From contig BDLO01000001.1 in the NCBI GenBank assembly GCA_001950395.1, positions 1,277,979 through 1,341,978 on the forward strand: a stretch of 64,000 nucleotides of DNA, written 5' to 3'. Each line of letters starts with the position of its first letter. Within the stretch, counting starts at the first letter, position 1. This DNA comes from Coriobacteriaceae bacterium EMTCatB1. Its GTDB lineage: Bacteria > Actinomycetota > Coriobacteriia > Anaerosomatales > Anaerosomataceae. Shown here in pieces: positions 39,241 to 50,464 of this stretch. Position numbers and translations under genes: made by a program. The notes under the pieces are model-generated. The model searched no databases. It saw only the letters and a program-made list of their open reading frames with translations, and was not told the origin of the DNA.

Positions 39241-40503
39241 TCACGCCGCGCGCTCGCGCTTGATGAGCGCGATGGCGACGAGCACGACTGCCATGACTGC
39301 GAGCGCCGGCCATCCGAGCTGCGACAGGCCCTTGGCGGACGACGCGATGCCTTGCCAGTGCGCCACGAACGCGCCTGCCGCCATCCCGAGCACTGCAGCG
39401 AACGCGTCGGCGTCGCCCTCACCAGACATGATCACCTGGCGGAACGGGCATCCGCCGAGCATGACCGCCGCGAGCCCCGCCACTGCCATCGCGGCGAAGT
39501 TGCCGAGCGCGTCGGTGTGCGCGATCGGCTGGTTCTCGAAGCCGAGGTTGAACTGCCCGAGAGCCACGTTCGCGACGAATGCGCCCACGAGCAAGCCGAT
39601 GACGCCGAACAGCAGGTCGAAGCGCTTGACGAGCACCACGTCGCGGATGCCGCCGATAGAGCAGAATCGGCTGCGCTGCGCGACTGTGCCGAGCACGAGA
39701 CCAGCAACGAGCGAGATCGCGATCGGCGCACGCTTGCCGCCCGGCTGCGGCTTGGCCTTCGCCACGGCCTCCGCCGAAGCCACCACGGCTCCGTCAGCGC
39801 CGACGATCGAGCCGTCCGGGGCAAGCATCGCACCGTCTGGCTTGAGGATCTTGCTCGGCGTGCCGTCTGGGCCCTTCAGGAAGACCGCAGGCGGCGTCGT
39901 GCCGGTCGCGAACGCCTTGGCCTTAGTAACGGTGAAGCCGTTGGGAGCGGTGCCCGAGGCAGACGCGAGCGCCAATCCGAGCAGCACCACTGCGAGCAGC
40001 ACGCCCAGCCAGCCGAGTGGAGCGGGAAGCCGCTTCGACCGGCCGAGGTTGTAGCCGTTCTTGAGGAACACGGCGCCGATGCTCACGCCCACGATGATGC
40101 CGGCTACGCCGTACAGCGCGTTCAGGTCGCCTCCGCCGAGGCGCAGCCACGCGCGCACCGTGCAACCGAGGAAGATGAGCGCCGAGACCATGAAGATGAA
40201 GCCGAGCACGAAGCGCAGGAGCGTGCCGGACCCGCCGCGCGGGCGGAATTCCTTGGTGGCGAACGCAGCTATGGCTGCGCCGAGGATCAGGCCGATGATC
40301 TCGGGCCTGATGTAGGCGACGGCGCCCATGTTCGCCTTCGCGCCGCCGAAGAACCCCGTCGTGTCGCGCAAGAAGCACGCGATGCACAGACCCATGTTCC
40401 CGGGATTGCCCTGGCTCACGAGCCAGGCCGCCACCACCCCGATGAACGCTCCCGCTGCGCCGAATATCCACGCAGACGGCCCCACGAGACGCTTCCCTGA
40501 CAT
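39241..40503 (-). CDS. YedE/YeeE-family selenium/sulfur transport membrane protein
   Basis: MGLCIACFLRDTTGFFGG; MLGGCPFRQVIMSGEGDADAFAAVLGMAAGAF. Confidence 0.88.
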   Translation of the reverse strand: MSGKRLVGPSAWIFGAAGAFIGVVAAWLVSQGNPGNMGLCIACFLRDTTGFFGGAKANMGAVAYIRPEIIGLILGAAIAAFATKEFRPRGGSGTLLRFVLGFIFMVSALIFLGCTVRAWLRLGGGDLNALYGVAGIIVGVSIGAVFLKNGYNLGRSKRLPAPLGWLGVLLAVVLLGLALASASGTAPNGFTVTKAKAFATGTTPPAVFLKGPDGTPSKILKPDGAMLAPDGSIVGADGAVVASAEAVAKAKPQPGGKRAPIAISLVAGLVLGTVAQRSRFCSIGGIRDVVLVKRFDLLFGVIGLLVGAFVANVALGQFNLGFENQPIAHTDALGNFAAMAVAGLAAVMLGGCPFRQVIMSGEGDADAFAAVLGMAAGAFVAHWQGIASSAKGLSQLGWPALAVMAVVLVAIALIKRERAA

Positions 40504-40541
40504 GGCATCACCCCGTTCCCTCGACAACGGATGCTGGCGAT

Positions 40542-40569
40542 ACCATATATCAGTTGCTGTGATAGTCAA
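40542..40569 (-). promoter_or_regulatory. Putative sigma70-type promoter of yedE operon (TTGACT-N16-TATGGT)
   Basis: Reverse complement ATTGACTATCACAGCAACTGATATATGGTATC upstream of the start codon at 40503. Confidence 0.45.
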
Positions 40570-40597
40570 TACTCGTACTGCTGATTCTGTACGGCTC

Positions 40598-42181
40598 CTA
40601 CTGCCTGGGGAAATCGAGCGCTTCCATGAACCTTCGCTGGAACCTCGGGTCGGAAGCGAGGTCCAGCGTGACGATTCTGCGAGCCAGCCGTTCGGCTTCC
40701 GCCCTCGCTGTGCTCGACACCAGCGCGGCACGCGCGCCCTCCAGAGCAGCGTTGCCGACGAAGCGCAGCCGATCGCGCCAGACGCCGGGCAGCGTCCCCG
40801 TCCGCGCGAGCGCCTCGCTTTCGAGCCGGCGCCCGAAGCCGCCCGCGACGAGCACCTCCGCGACGTCGTGCGCGGCAAGCCCCGCCTCAGCAAGCAGCAG
40901 CTCGATCGCGGCTCGCACCGCGCCTTTCGCGAGCTGGACGGCGCGCACGTCTTTCTGCGTGAAGAGAAGCGCGCCCGACTCGTCGAGCACGAAGGCCCGC
41001 TGACCGTCTCGTTCGACGACGCGGCTTCCGAGCCGGCCCGCGCTCTCGCGCATGCGCCCGCTCGCGTCGAGGATCCCCGCGTCGAGCAGCGCGGCGGCGA
41101 GCGAAAGCGCTCCCGAACCGCACAGACCCGTCGGCTCGACGCCGCCCATCGTCTCGAGCCGCAAATCGCCCTCCTCGAGGGTCGCGGCTTCGATCGCGCC
41201 CGGCACCGCGCGCATGCCGCACGACAGCCCGGCGCCCTCGAGGGCCGGCCCGGCGGCGGCCGACGCGGCGAGCCAGCGATCGCCGGTCCACAGGACGACC
41301 TCCGCGTTCGTGCCGAGGTCGACGAAGAGACGCGGGTCGCTCGCGGAGTCCAGGCGAGCCGCCACGAGGCCCGCGATCGCGTCTGCTCCCACGAACGCCG
41401 AGACGCACGGGAGAGCGTACAGGTCCGCGTCGGTCACGCGAGCGCCGCCGACAGCGCGCCACGTCGTCGTGACCGCCTCGAGCGGCACGCCCTCGTACGG
41501 CGCCGCGCCGAGAGGCGTGACGTCGTGGCCGAGGAGGAGCCCTCGCATGGCGGTGTTCCCGACCGCCGCGATGCGAGCGATCCGATCGGCGTCTGGCGCT
41601 GCGGCCTGGGCGAGCTCGACGATGAGCGCGTCCGCTTGCTCGACGAGCGCGCGGTGCAGCGCCTCGCCTTCGCCACGCTGCGCCGCGGCGACGCGCGACA
41701 TCACGTCGGCCCCCCACGGATGCTGCGCGTTGAGCGCGCTCGCGGTGGCCAGGGCATCACCGCTTCTAAGGTCGACGAGGGCGGCCACGACGGTGGTCGT
41801 GCCGACGTCGAGCGCGACGCCGAGCGTCCCCGGTTCCGCGTCCGGGTCCGGCTTCCACGCCGGTTCGAGCGCAGCCCCCTCGACGACGGCGAGGGTACCA
41901 GGCAGTGGGACCTCCACAGTCACCGCTCCGAGCGCCCGCGCACGGCAGGCAAGCCGCCAGCCGTCAGCGACGGCGGCAGCGCCGAGCGCCGCGACCTCCT
42001 CTGCGGCCGGAGCCGAGAGCTCTCCCCGCACTCGTACGCGACAGCGCCCGCACGTCCCGAGACCAGCGCACGCGGCGTCGATGGCAACGCGCGCGACCCG
42101 CGCGGCGTCGAGCAACGTCGCGCCCTCAGCCACGCCCACAGGGGCGCCGCCTTCGAACCGGACCTCGACTCGCCGCGTCAT
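40598..42181 (-). CDS. ASKHA-domain protein with N-terminal 2Fe-2S ferredoxin domain (RACo/DUF4445-like)
   Basis: ACAGLGTCGRCRVRV ferredoxin motif; LGVALDVGTTTVVAALVDL; VAAVGNTAM; DLGTNAEVVLW; GLCGSGALS; FVGNAALEGA. Confidence 0.88.
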   Translation of the reverse strand: MTRRVEVRFEGGAPVGVAEGATLLDAARVARVAIDAACAGLGTCGRCRVRVRGELSAPAAEEVAALGAAAVADGWRLACRARALGAVTVEVPLPGTLAVVEGAALEPAWKPDPDAEPGTLGVALDVGTTTVVAALVDLRSGDALATASALNAQHPWGADVMSRVAAAQRGEGEALHRALVEQADALIVELAQAAAPDADRIARIAAVGNTAMRGLLLGHDVTPLGAAPYEGVPLEAVTTTWRAVGGARVTDADLYALPCVSAFVGADAIAGLVAARLDSASDPRLFVDLGTNAEVVLWTGDRWLAASAAAGPALEGAGLSCGMRAVPGAIEAATLEEGDLRLETMGGVEPTGLCGSGALSLAAALLDAGILDASGRMRESAGRLGSRVVERDGQRAFVLDESGALLFTQKDVRAVQLAKGAVRAAIELLLAEAGLAAHDVAEVLVAGGFGRRLESEALARTGTLPGVWRDRLRFVGNAALEGARAALVSSTARAEAERLARRIVTLDLASDPRFQRRFMEALDFPRQ

Positions 42182-42301
42182 GAAGCTCCCATCGCCGCCG
42201 ATGCCCGCATGATACTCGGAACGCGCCCAGCGCGTGGCGGCACCGGATGCAAGAGCGTATACTCGACGGGCGGATTGCATATCCAAGAATCGGAAACTGA
42301 C

Positions 42302-44712
42302 ATGACGCCCACGAAGCATCCGAACCCGTCTGCGCGCCTGAAGCCGCCGTCGTGGCTGTGGGCCGTGGTCGGAGCCGTGGTCCTCGCGACGCTCGCCGTA
42401 GGAGCGTTCTTCCTGCGAGCGGAGGCGCGTCAGCAGCACGAAGAGGCCGAAGCCGAGGTGGCCGCGGTCGCCACGAACGTGGCGACCCGCATCTCGAACG
42501 ACTGCGAGCGGTACCGCCTGTCCCTCGAGCTCATCTCCAGCGCCACGCCCATCCGCGCCGCTGCGGCTCGCATCGCGCTCGGCGCCCAAACGCCCGCCGA
42601 CGAACGGCTCGTGCAGGAGCGGCTCGGTGCGCTGGCTCGCGTGTACGGCTACGGCGAGGTGTGGTTGCTGGATTCCCAGGGACGGAAGCTTTTCGCGGTC
42701 CACGGCACCGATCCGAAGTCGACGCCGGGACTGACCGAGGCTCTCCGCGAGGCGCTCTCGAGCGGCCGCATCGTCATGTCCGACCTCCACCGGCCGGAGC
42801 CAGACGCCGCACCACACGTCCACTTCGTTGCGCCGCTCCCAGCAGAAGACGGCGAACCCGCGAACGTCGCCGTGGTGGCCACCGTCAACGCTGACGATCT
42901 GCTGTACAGAGAGCTCGCCGAGTGGCCGAGCACAGAGAAGACCGGCGAGGCGCTGCTCCTGCGCCGACAGCTCGACGGCAGCGTGTCGATCTCGTCGCCG
43001 ACGCGGCTGACGAGCGACCCGCCGCTCACCCGCTCGCTTACCGCGACGGCGAACACGGTGGAGGTCGCCGCCTTCCACTCGCCCGACTCATCCTTGGAAG
43101 GCGTCGACTACCGTGGCGAGCGAGTCATCGCGTACGCGAAGCCCGTCTCAGGCACCCCGTGGACGCTCCTCGCCAAAGTCGACGCGAGCGAGGCGCTCGC
43201 CGCGTGGCGGTCGCAAGAGTTCCTCGCGATGCTCGCACTCGCGCTCGTCGAGGCAAGCATCGTCGGCAGCGCCACGTTCGGCTGGACACGCTACGCGGCT
43301 TCGCAGCGCAAGCGCGACGCTGAGCGGCTCACGGCAGTGCTCGGCGTCTTGCGCGCCCGCCCCGCCTCGCCCCACGACCTTCTCGTCCGGCTCGCGCGCG
43401 AGGTGATGGACGCGACCGGCAGCACCGCCTGCGCCGTCTACCGCTACCACCCTGACACCGACGAGCTTTCCGTGGACGTGCGCCTGAGTGAGAGCATCGC
43501 GCAGCCAGGGCCCTCGCTCACCAGTTCCAAGCAGCGCATCGCTGCCGACGATGCCGGCGCATGGTCGCAGCCGATACGCACGGGCAAGCCGCTGTTCATC
43601 AACGGCGACGCGGAGCGCGTCCTCGCACAGATGGGCTATCCGCAGCACCACCTGAAGATACGCACGTTCATGGCAGTCCCAATCGTGATCGACGGGACGC
43701 CCGTGGCCGTCGTCGGGCTCGCCAACAGCCCGGATGGCTACGACCAGCGCGACGCCGCCGAAGCGACGATGGTGTTCGAAGCAGCTTGGCACGAGGTGGA
43801 GCGGCTTGCCGTGCTCCAAGAGCTCGAGTCGCGCGTGGAAGAGCGCACGCAAGAGCTCGCGGAAGCGAACGAGGAGCTGCAGGCGCAGTCCGAGGAGCTC
43901 GCGGCCGCCAACGAGGAGCTCATCGCGACCAACGAGGAGCTGAACGCTGCGAACGCTGAGCTCGCGAGGCAGGCCGAGGAGCTCGCCGAGCAAGCGAGCT
44001 CGAGCAGCGCACCCGAGAGCTCGCGGAGGCGAACGAGGCGAAGACGAAGTTCCTGCGCACGATGAGCCACGAGCTGCGGACGCCCCTCAACTCGGTCATC
44101 GGGTTCACGCAGCTCATGCTGCAAGGGCTGGCCGGACCGCTCACAGAGGAGCAGCGCAAGCAGCTCGAGATGGTCAATGCGTCCGGACACCACCTGCTCT
44201 CGCTCGTCAACGACCTCCTCGACCTCTCGCGCATCGAGGCGGGCGCGGTGGTCTTGCAGCGGGAGCCGATCGACGTGGCCGCGCTCGTCGCCGAGGCGGT
44301 AGATGCCGTGCGGGCGACGGCCGACGCGAAGGGCCTGGCGCTTGAGGCCGAGGTCCCCGAGCCGGCGCCGCCGCTCGTGTCCGACTGCACCCGCGTGAAG
44401 CAGATCCTGCTCAACCTGCTCTCCAACGCCGTGAAGTTCACCGAGAGCGGGACGGTCCGCATCGCAGTGTCGCAAGACGGCCACCGAACGGTCTCGTTCG
44501 CGGTGAGCGACACGGGGCCGGGCATCCCGAAGGAAGACCTCGAGCGCATCTTCGACGAGTTCGTGCAGCTCGACGCCGCCGAAGGGGTGCGCGGCACGGG
44601 TCTGGGACTGCCGATAGCGCGGCGGCTCGCCATCGCCCTCGGCGGGACGCTCACCGTCAAGAGCACGGTCGGCAGGGGCTCGACGTTCGTGCTCACGCTG
44701 CCGCAGGAGTGA
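42302..44712 (+). pseudogene. Sensor histidine kinase (Cache-like sensor, GAF, coiled coil, HisKA, HATPase_c) interrupted by an apparent -1 frameshift near 43985-44005
   Basis: Upstream frame ends in a GAF plus EEL/EANEEL coiled coil. Downstream frame continues as ELEQRTRELAEANEAKTKFLRTMSHELRTPLNSVIGF...GTGLGLPIARRLA. Confidence 0.85.
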
Positions 44713-44751
44713 GGTGCACGCCAGCGCACGGCAGACGCGCACCTCGCCCGA

Positions 44752-47106
44752 TCACCGCACGCTTGGCTTGAAGCGCTTGAGCATGAGCGAGCTCGTCACG
44801 ACGCTCACGCTCGAAAGCGCCATCGCCGCTCCCGCGAACTCCGGCTTCAGCAGCCCGAGCGCGGCGATTGGGATCCCCAGCGTGTTGTAGCCGAGCGCCC
44901 ACAGGAAGTTCTGGCGAATCTTCCGCATCGTCGCGCGCGACAGCTCGAGCGCCGCGAGCGCGTCTCTCAGGTCGTTGCGCACGAGCACGACGTCGCCCGC
45001 CTCGAGCGCGACGTCGGTGCCGGCGCCCATGACGATGCCGACGTCGGCCTGCGCGAGCGCCGGCGTGTCGTTGATGCCGTCGCCGACCATCGCCACGACG
45101 CGCCCCTCGCCCTGCAGCCTCGCGACCTCGTTCGCCTTGCGGTCGGGCAGCACCTCGGCGAGCACGCGCTCGGCTTCGATCCCGGCCTGCTCAGCGATCG
45201 CACGCGCTGTGCGCGCGTTGTCGCCGGTGATCATGTACACGTCGACTCCCGCTGCCCGCAGCTTCGCGACGGCGTCCCGCGCCTCCGGCTTGATGGTGTC
45301 CGCCACCGCGATGACGCCGGCGAGACGTCCCTCGATGGCAACCAGCAGAACTGTTTGTCCGCGCGCTTCGAGCTCGGCTATCCGCGCCTCGTGCGCCTCG
45401 ACCGCGACCCCCTCGCTCGCCATGAGCGCCCTGGTGCCGCAGGCGACGCGCCGACCGCCGACCGCGCCGGTCACACCCCTGCCGGGCACCGCTTCGAAGC
45501 CCTCGGGTTGCTCGAGGTCGATGCCGCTTTCCTTCGCGCGCGCAACGACCGCTTCCGCGAGCGGATGCTCGGATGCGCGCTCGAGAGAAGCCGCGAGCGC
45601 GAGCAGGTCCCGCTCGGCTTCCTCGAGGGCAACGACCTCGGTCACCTGCGGCTTGCCGACCGTGAGCGTGCCCGTCTTGTCGAACACGAACGCATCCACG
45701 GACTCGAGCCGCTCGAGCGCCTCAGCCGTCTTGAACAGCACGCCGAGCTCCGCGCCCTTGCCGGTGCCGACCATCACCGCGGTCGGCGTCGCTAGCCCGA
45801 GCGCGCACGGACACGCGATGACGACGACGGCCGTGCCGGCGAGCAGGGCACGGACGAACGGGGTCATCGTGGCGTAGAAGGAAGCGTCGACGAATCTCGG
45901 CACCACGAGCAGCCACACGAGGAAGGTGACGGCAGCAGCCGTCAGCACCGCAGGCACGAACACCGCGGAGATGCGGTCGGCGAAGCGCTGCACGGGCGCT
46001 TTCGAGCCCTGCGCCTGCTCCACGAGCCGCACGATCTGCGCGAGCATGGTGTCGCGCCCGACCTTGGTGGCACGCATCGTGAACGATCCGAGCTTGTTGA
46101 TCGTGGCGCCGATGACCTGGTCGCCGGGGTTCTTCTCGACCGGGATCGACTCCCCGGTGAGCATCGACTCGTCCACCGACGAGCGGCCCTCGATCACCAC
46201 GCCGTCCACCGGCACCTTCTCGCCAGGACGGACGACGATGACGTCGCCAGGCAGCACCTCCTCCACCGGCAAGTCGACCTCCACGCCGTCTCGGACGACG
46301 CGCGCAGTCTTCGCGGCGAGCCCCGCGAGCCGGCGGATCGCGTCGCCCGTGCGGCCCTTCGCGCGCGCCTCGAGCAGCTTGCCGAGCAGCACGAAGGTGA
46401 TGAGCAGCGCGGCTGTCTCATAGAAAGCCGGCTCGGCCTCGAGCGCGGGCACGAAGGTCGAAGCCACGGAGTACAGGTACGCCGCGCTGGTGCCCACGGC
46501 GATCAGGGTGTCCATGTTGCCCGTGCGCTGCTTGAGCGCGTGCCAGAAACCGCGATAGAACTGGCGGCCGGCGACCAGCTGCACGGGCGTGGCGAGCACG
46601 AACCCGAGGTACTTGGCGACCATCATCGGCTCCCACATGCCACCGAAGATGCCGCTCAGCGCTCCTGCGAGCGCACGAGGGACCGCCTCCATGAACGGCG
46701 GCACCATGGAGACCACGAACAGCGGGACCGATAGGGCGGCGGAGAACGCGAACAGGCGCCGTTGGCGCTGTTCGTGCTCGCGCTGCGCGGCGCGCTGCTC
46801 GTCGTCTGCGGAGACGCCAGGCGCGGTCGACTCGACGATCGGCTTCGCGCCGTACCCTGCCCGCTCGACTGCCTCGACGATGTCGCGCACCGCGACGACG
46901 GCGGGGTCGAACTCCGCCACCATCTTCTCGCTCGCGAGGTTGACGTTCACCTTCTCGACGCCAGGCACTTTGCTCACCGTCTTCTCGATGACGGCAGCGC
47001 AGGCGGCGCACGTCATGCCGGTGACGGCGAACATCGCCTCCTCGCCAGCGCTCTCATCTGCAGTCGCTGACTTCGCGACGGTATCCTCTTCCACGATCTC
47101 CTCCAT
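44752..47106 (-). CDS. copA: Copper-translocating P-type ATPase
   Basis: N-terminal [59 protein letters not shown]-terminal [17 protein letters not shown]. Confidence 0.95.
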   Translation of the reverse strand: MEEIVEEDTVAKSATADESAGEEAMFAVTGMTCAACAAVIEKTVSKVPGVEKVNVNLASEKMVAEFDPAVVAVRDIVEAVERAGYGAKPIVESTAPGVSADDEQRAAQREHEQRQRRLFAFSAALSVPLFVVSMVPPFMEAVPRALAGALSGIFGGMWEPMMVAKYLGFVLATPVQLVAGRQFYRGFWHALKQRTGNMDTLIAVGTSAAYLYSVASTFVPALEAEPAFYETAALLITFVLLGKLLEARAKGRTGDAIRRLAGLAAKTARVVRDGVEVDLPVEEVLPGDVIVVRPGEKVPVDGVVIEGRSSVDESMLTGESIPVEKNPGDQVIGATINKLGSFTMRATKVGRDTMLAQIVRLVEQAQGSKAPVQRFADRISAVFVPAVLTAAAVTFLVWLLVVPRFVDASFYATMTPFVRALLAGTAVVVIACPCALGLATPTAVMVGTGKGAELGVLFKTAEALERLESVDAFVFDKTGTLTVGKPQVTEVVALEEAERDLLALAASLERASEHPLAEAVVARAKESGIDLEQPEGFEAVPGRGVTGAVGGRRVACGTRALMASEGVAVEAHEARIAELEARGQTVLLVAIEGRLAGVIAVADTIKPEARDAVAKLRAAGVDVYMITGDNARTARAIAEQAGIEAERVLAEVLPDRKANEVARLQGEGRVVAMVGDGINDTPALAQADVGIVMGAGTDVALEAGDVVLVRNDLRDALAALELSRATMRKIRQNFLWALGYNTLGIPIAALGLLKPEFAGAAMALSSVSVVTSSLMLKRFKPSVR

Positions 47107-47129
47107 TCCAGGTGAAGCGGCACCCACCG

Positions 47130-48551
47130 CTACTTTACGACTATCTGCCCGAACACCATGCGCATCCCGCAGTTGAAGCCATACGTGCCGGGCTCCAAAG
47201 CAGGAAGCGAGACCGTGACCGGACCTGCGCTGAGGTCGGCGCTCACGCCGAGGTCAGGGATCTCGACGACTTGAAGGCATCCGCTCGCCTGCGTGAACGT
47301 GATCTCCGCCGGGATGCCGCGTGCGAGAACAACAACGTCGGGGACGTAGCGCCCCGTCGAGGTGTCGATGGTGATGCGCTGCACGCTTCCCTCGACAGTC
47401 GCCGTTCCCGTCACTGACGGACCTTGCGTTCCGCCACCGCAGCAGGCGCACGAGTATCCCGTGTCCTTACCGGTCTTCGGCCGCGCCGCCGCCGACCGCT
47501 GCCCGCTGCGCCCGTAGATGAATCCGCTCTCTCCCGCAACCGCCCGTATCTCGCCGCTCATCATCCCCATGCCGCACGTCAGCGTATACCGGCCCTCAGC
47601 GAGAGGCGGGAGGTCGACGACGGTGGTGCCGAACGCCTCCAGATCGACGAGCACCCCTGCCTGCGGGACCGCAAGCTGCGCCGAGCACGGGTTGTCCTCG
47701 CGACGGTCGACGATAAGCCTGACGGGCTGGCCTGCCGGCACCTCGAGGGCTGCCGGCTTGAACTCTGTGTTCTCGACGACGAGCGGCACTTCGACCACGC
47801 CGTCCGTACCCCTCTCGAACCGCTCCGCTGCCGACGCGGGCCTGGTGAGTGACTGCACGATGCGGCTCGCGGACACGGGCGACCCGACGAGATTCAACCC
47901 CCGGTCAACCATCACGAGACCAAGCACCGCGACGAGCGCCGCCGAGACGGCCATCATGCGGCGCTTCACTGGAGCGCTGAGGATCCCTGACACCGCGCCG
48001 AACCCGAACATGAGCGGCATCGTGCCGAGTCCGAACCCCAGCATCGCCAGTGCACCACCGACGGCCGACCCCGATCCAGCAGCTGCGATCTGCGCCGACA
48101 CGAGCGGACCGCATGGCATGAGGCCGGTCACTAGCCCGAACGCGACCGGCGTCGCCCAGCGCGACCCCGATGATCCGCGTGAGTCGGAGCGAAGCCGCTT
48201 GAGCGCCCGCATCACGAACGCCGGCGTGCGAGGAATCAGGCGCGCAAGGGCCGGGAATCGCCCCGTCATCTGCAACCCTACGAACACCATCGCGACGCCA
48301 GCGGCAAGCGTCACCCAACCGCGGATCCCGCCAAGACCCAAGAGCCCTCCGAGTGAGCCCATGAGCAACCCGACGACGACGTAACTAGTAAGGCGTGCAG
48401 CGTGGTACAGCCCGTGCGGAACGAGCCGGGCGAGCCCCGTTGCCTCATCCGCTCCCTTCACGGCGTAGGTCAGCACCAACGGCCCGCACATCGCGACGCA
48501 GTGCACGCTGGTCACGAGACCGATGCCCAGCATCGGGAAGAACAAGTTCAT
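47130..48551 (-). CDS. SafE/UreH-type membrane protein fused to two cupredoxin-like modules
   Basis: Six-TM SafE core ([32 protein letters not shown]) followed by [20 protein letters not shown]...CGMGMMSG and [20 protein letters not shown]...[10 protein letters not shown], linked by YSCACCGGG. Confidence 0.85.
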   Translation of the reverse strand: MNLFFPMLGIGLVTSVHCVAMCGPLVLTYAVKGADEATGLARLVPHGLYHAARLTSYVVVGLLMGSLGGLLGLGGIRGWVTLAAGVAMVFVGLQMTGRFPALARLIPRTPAFVMRALKRLRSDSRGSSGSRWATPVAFGLVTGLMPCGPLVSAQIAAAGSGSAVGGALAMLGFGLGTMPLMFGFGAVSGILSAPVKRRMMAVSAALVAVLGLVMVDRGLNLVGSPVSASRIVQSLTRPASAAERFERGTDGVVEVPLVVENTEFKPAALEVPAGQPVRLIVDRREDNPCSAQLAVPQAGVLVDLEAFGTTVVDLPPLAEGRYTLTCGMGMMSGEIRAVAGESGFIYGRSGQRSAAARPKTGKDTGYSCACCGGGTQGPSVTGTATVEGSVQRITIDTSTGRYVPDVVVLARGIPAEITFTQASGCLQVVEIPDLGVSADLSAGPVTVSLPALEPGTYGFNCGMRMVFGQIVVK

Positions 48552-48617
48552 CGAAACCTCCTCTGCGTAGACGACGAGCAACGCCCAGCACGCTTCGCTG
48601 GGCCAGAGGAGGAAGCA

Positions 48618-49040
48618 TCAGATCACGAGACGCCCGAAACGAGGGTCAGGGGGAGGAGCCGGCGGCGTTTCCATCCCCTCAACGCGGAGGAAACCGACGC
48701 TCGGCTCGTCGAGAGGTGCCGACGCGAGCGCTACAACATCCAACACGGGCCAGTCAGCACCGTCTCGGGTGGCCGCGGAAGCCGGGGTCTCGTGACGCAT
48801 GACCTGCTGACCGCATCCTCCGCGATCGTCGCCAGCCGGCGCTCCGTGCCCGCAGGCGCTCTGGAACCGACCGGCCCCGCTCGTGGGCGCAGCTGCACCC
48901 GTGCATGCGGCGGTCGCACCGCACGCCGTCATCGTGCATAGCGGCACAAACAGCGCGGCGACCAGGACGACTGCGAGCGCGCCTGCGAGCACTCGGCTGA
49001 GGTATGTGGCACGGCCATTCATCGCCGGAGGCATTGGCAA
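48618..49040 (-). CDS. Small secreted/membrane-anchored Cys-rich hypothetical protein
   Basis: N-terminal TM/signal followed by CTMTACGATAACTG...CGHG...CGQQ; sits upstream of the copper genes. Confidence 0.5.
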   Translation of the reverse strand: MPMPPAMNGRATYLSRVLAGALAVVLVAALFVPLCTMTACGATAACTGAAAPTSGAGRFQSACGHGAPAGDDRGGCGQQVMRHETPASAATRDGADWPVLDVVALASAPLDEPSVGFLRVEGMETPPAPPPDPRFGRLVI

Positions 49041-49142
49041 ATCCCGTGCCAGGACTCAAGAAGCACGTGCACGCGGCTCCCAGAGCCCGATCGTCAAACG
49101 CTCCGCATGGTGCCGCTCGGGTGGCGCTGCCGATGATCGGTG

Positions 49143-49781
49143 CTACCTGGACTTTATGTACTCCCCGGTCTTGGCGTCGTAGATGTCGTAGCGGCCGAAG
49201 GAGGTCTCGGCCAACCAGAGCAGCGGATGCGCGCTCAGGTCTGGATCGACATCGGCGAACGCCTCGTTCGTCTTCAGCTCCAAGCCGACTCGCTTCCGCT
49301 CCTTGAAGGCGATCTCTGTGGAATCGACCCAGCCCTCGCGGTCGAAGTACTGAGCGGGCCGAATGACCGCGAGATCGTCAGCGACGAGCTCCACCGAGCC
49401 CTTTTCGACGTAGAGCGCCTTGGCCTGCCCTGCGGTGACGTCTCCGAAGATGACCACCCAATGCTCTTGCAGCCCATCAGATCCGATGCCAGGATCCTGC
49501 TCGACGTCGAGGGGCGGGAACTGCCTGTTCATATACCGTGAGTAGCGGCCAACGAACGCCAGCTTGGCATTCGGTTTCCACTCGGCTTGCAGCGCCTCGT
49601 ACGCTAAGTCGACCGCTTGTCGCGCAGAAATGCGCCCGGTCTGGGCAGCTTCCTGCCCGCTGGATTCGGCCGTGCCTCCGGCTCCGCTCGCGTTCCCGCT
49701 CGGTGCCGACTTCGTGCACCCCGCGAGCACGACAAGCGTGGCTGCTAGCACGAACCCGGCTACCAGATGCCGCATCCGCAT
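49143..49781 (-). CDS. Hypothetical lipoprotein
   Basis: Lipobox LVVLAGCTK; soluble 190-aa domain. Confidence 0.75.
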   Translation of the reverse strand: MRMRHLVAGFVLAATLVVLAGCTKSAPSGNASGAGGTAESSGQEAAQTGRISARQAVDLAYEALQAEWKPNAKLAFVGRYSRYMNRQFPPLDVEQDPGIGSDGLQEHWVVIFGDVTAGQAKALYVEKGSVELVADDLAVIRPAQYFDREGWVDSTEIAFKERKRVGLELKTNEAFADVDPDLSAHPLLWLAETSFGRYDIYDAKTGEYIKSR

Positions 49782-49918
49782 GGGGCCCTCCCTTCATGCG
49801 TGCCCGCCCGGCCGCGCGGAAGGAGGCGACCCGGCGCGCATCTCCCCACATCTGCATGGAATCTACTACCGTCTAGCCCGCCCCGGCAACCCTCATTCAG
49901 GTCGTACTCGCGTCCTGG

Positions 49919-50296
49919 TCATCCCTGGGCGACTCGCTCCGAACGCACCTCGACGACAGTGTTGTGAGCGTCCACGAACACCGCTCGTGGTCGGTGGGCT
50001 CGTGCCTCGGCGTCGGTAAGTTCGACGAACGACGCGACGATGACGAGATCGCCGCGCTGCGCGAGGTGCGCCGCCGCGCCGTTCACGCACACGACCCCAG
50101 AGCCGCGCGTCCCCGCGATCGCGTACGTCCGCAACCGCGAGCCGTTCGTGACGTTCCAGACCTCGACGGCTTCGTGCTCCAGGATGCCCGCGGCGTCCAG
50201 CAGGTCCTGGTCGATCGTGATGCTGCCTTCGTAGTCGAGGCGCGCCTCAGTGACGGTCGCGCGGTGGATCTTGCCGCCGAGCATCGTCCTTCTCAT
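49919..50296 (-). CDS. panD: Aspartate 1-decarboxylase
   Basis: [57 protein letters not shown]. Confidence 0.95.
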   Translation of the reverse strand: MRRTMLGGKIHRATVTEARLDYEGSITIDQDLLDAAGILEHEAVEVWNVTNGSRLRTYAIAGTRGSGVVCVNGAAAHLAQRGDLVIVASFVELTDAEARAHRPRAVFVDAHNTVVEVRSERVAQG

Positions 50297-50464
50297 GTCG
50301 ATCTCCTTCCAAGTACCCGCCCGATGGGTCGAGTCTCGCGTGCGCGGAGAATAGCACACGTGGTGGCGCGAGACGCGCTACACTCAGTGCGGGCCGTGCC
50401 AGGGTTCACGGACGGGCGGTCACGTCGAACGAGATCGTCCGGCGATCGGGAGAGGGAGGTTGCC

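Noticed and set aside
40328-42301. The 1245-aa plus-strand ORF 40328-44065 as a giant fusion protein
   Set aside because: The first 658 codons are antisense to yedE and the RACo-like gene and lack domain-like sequence; the kinase has a clear ATG at 42302.
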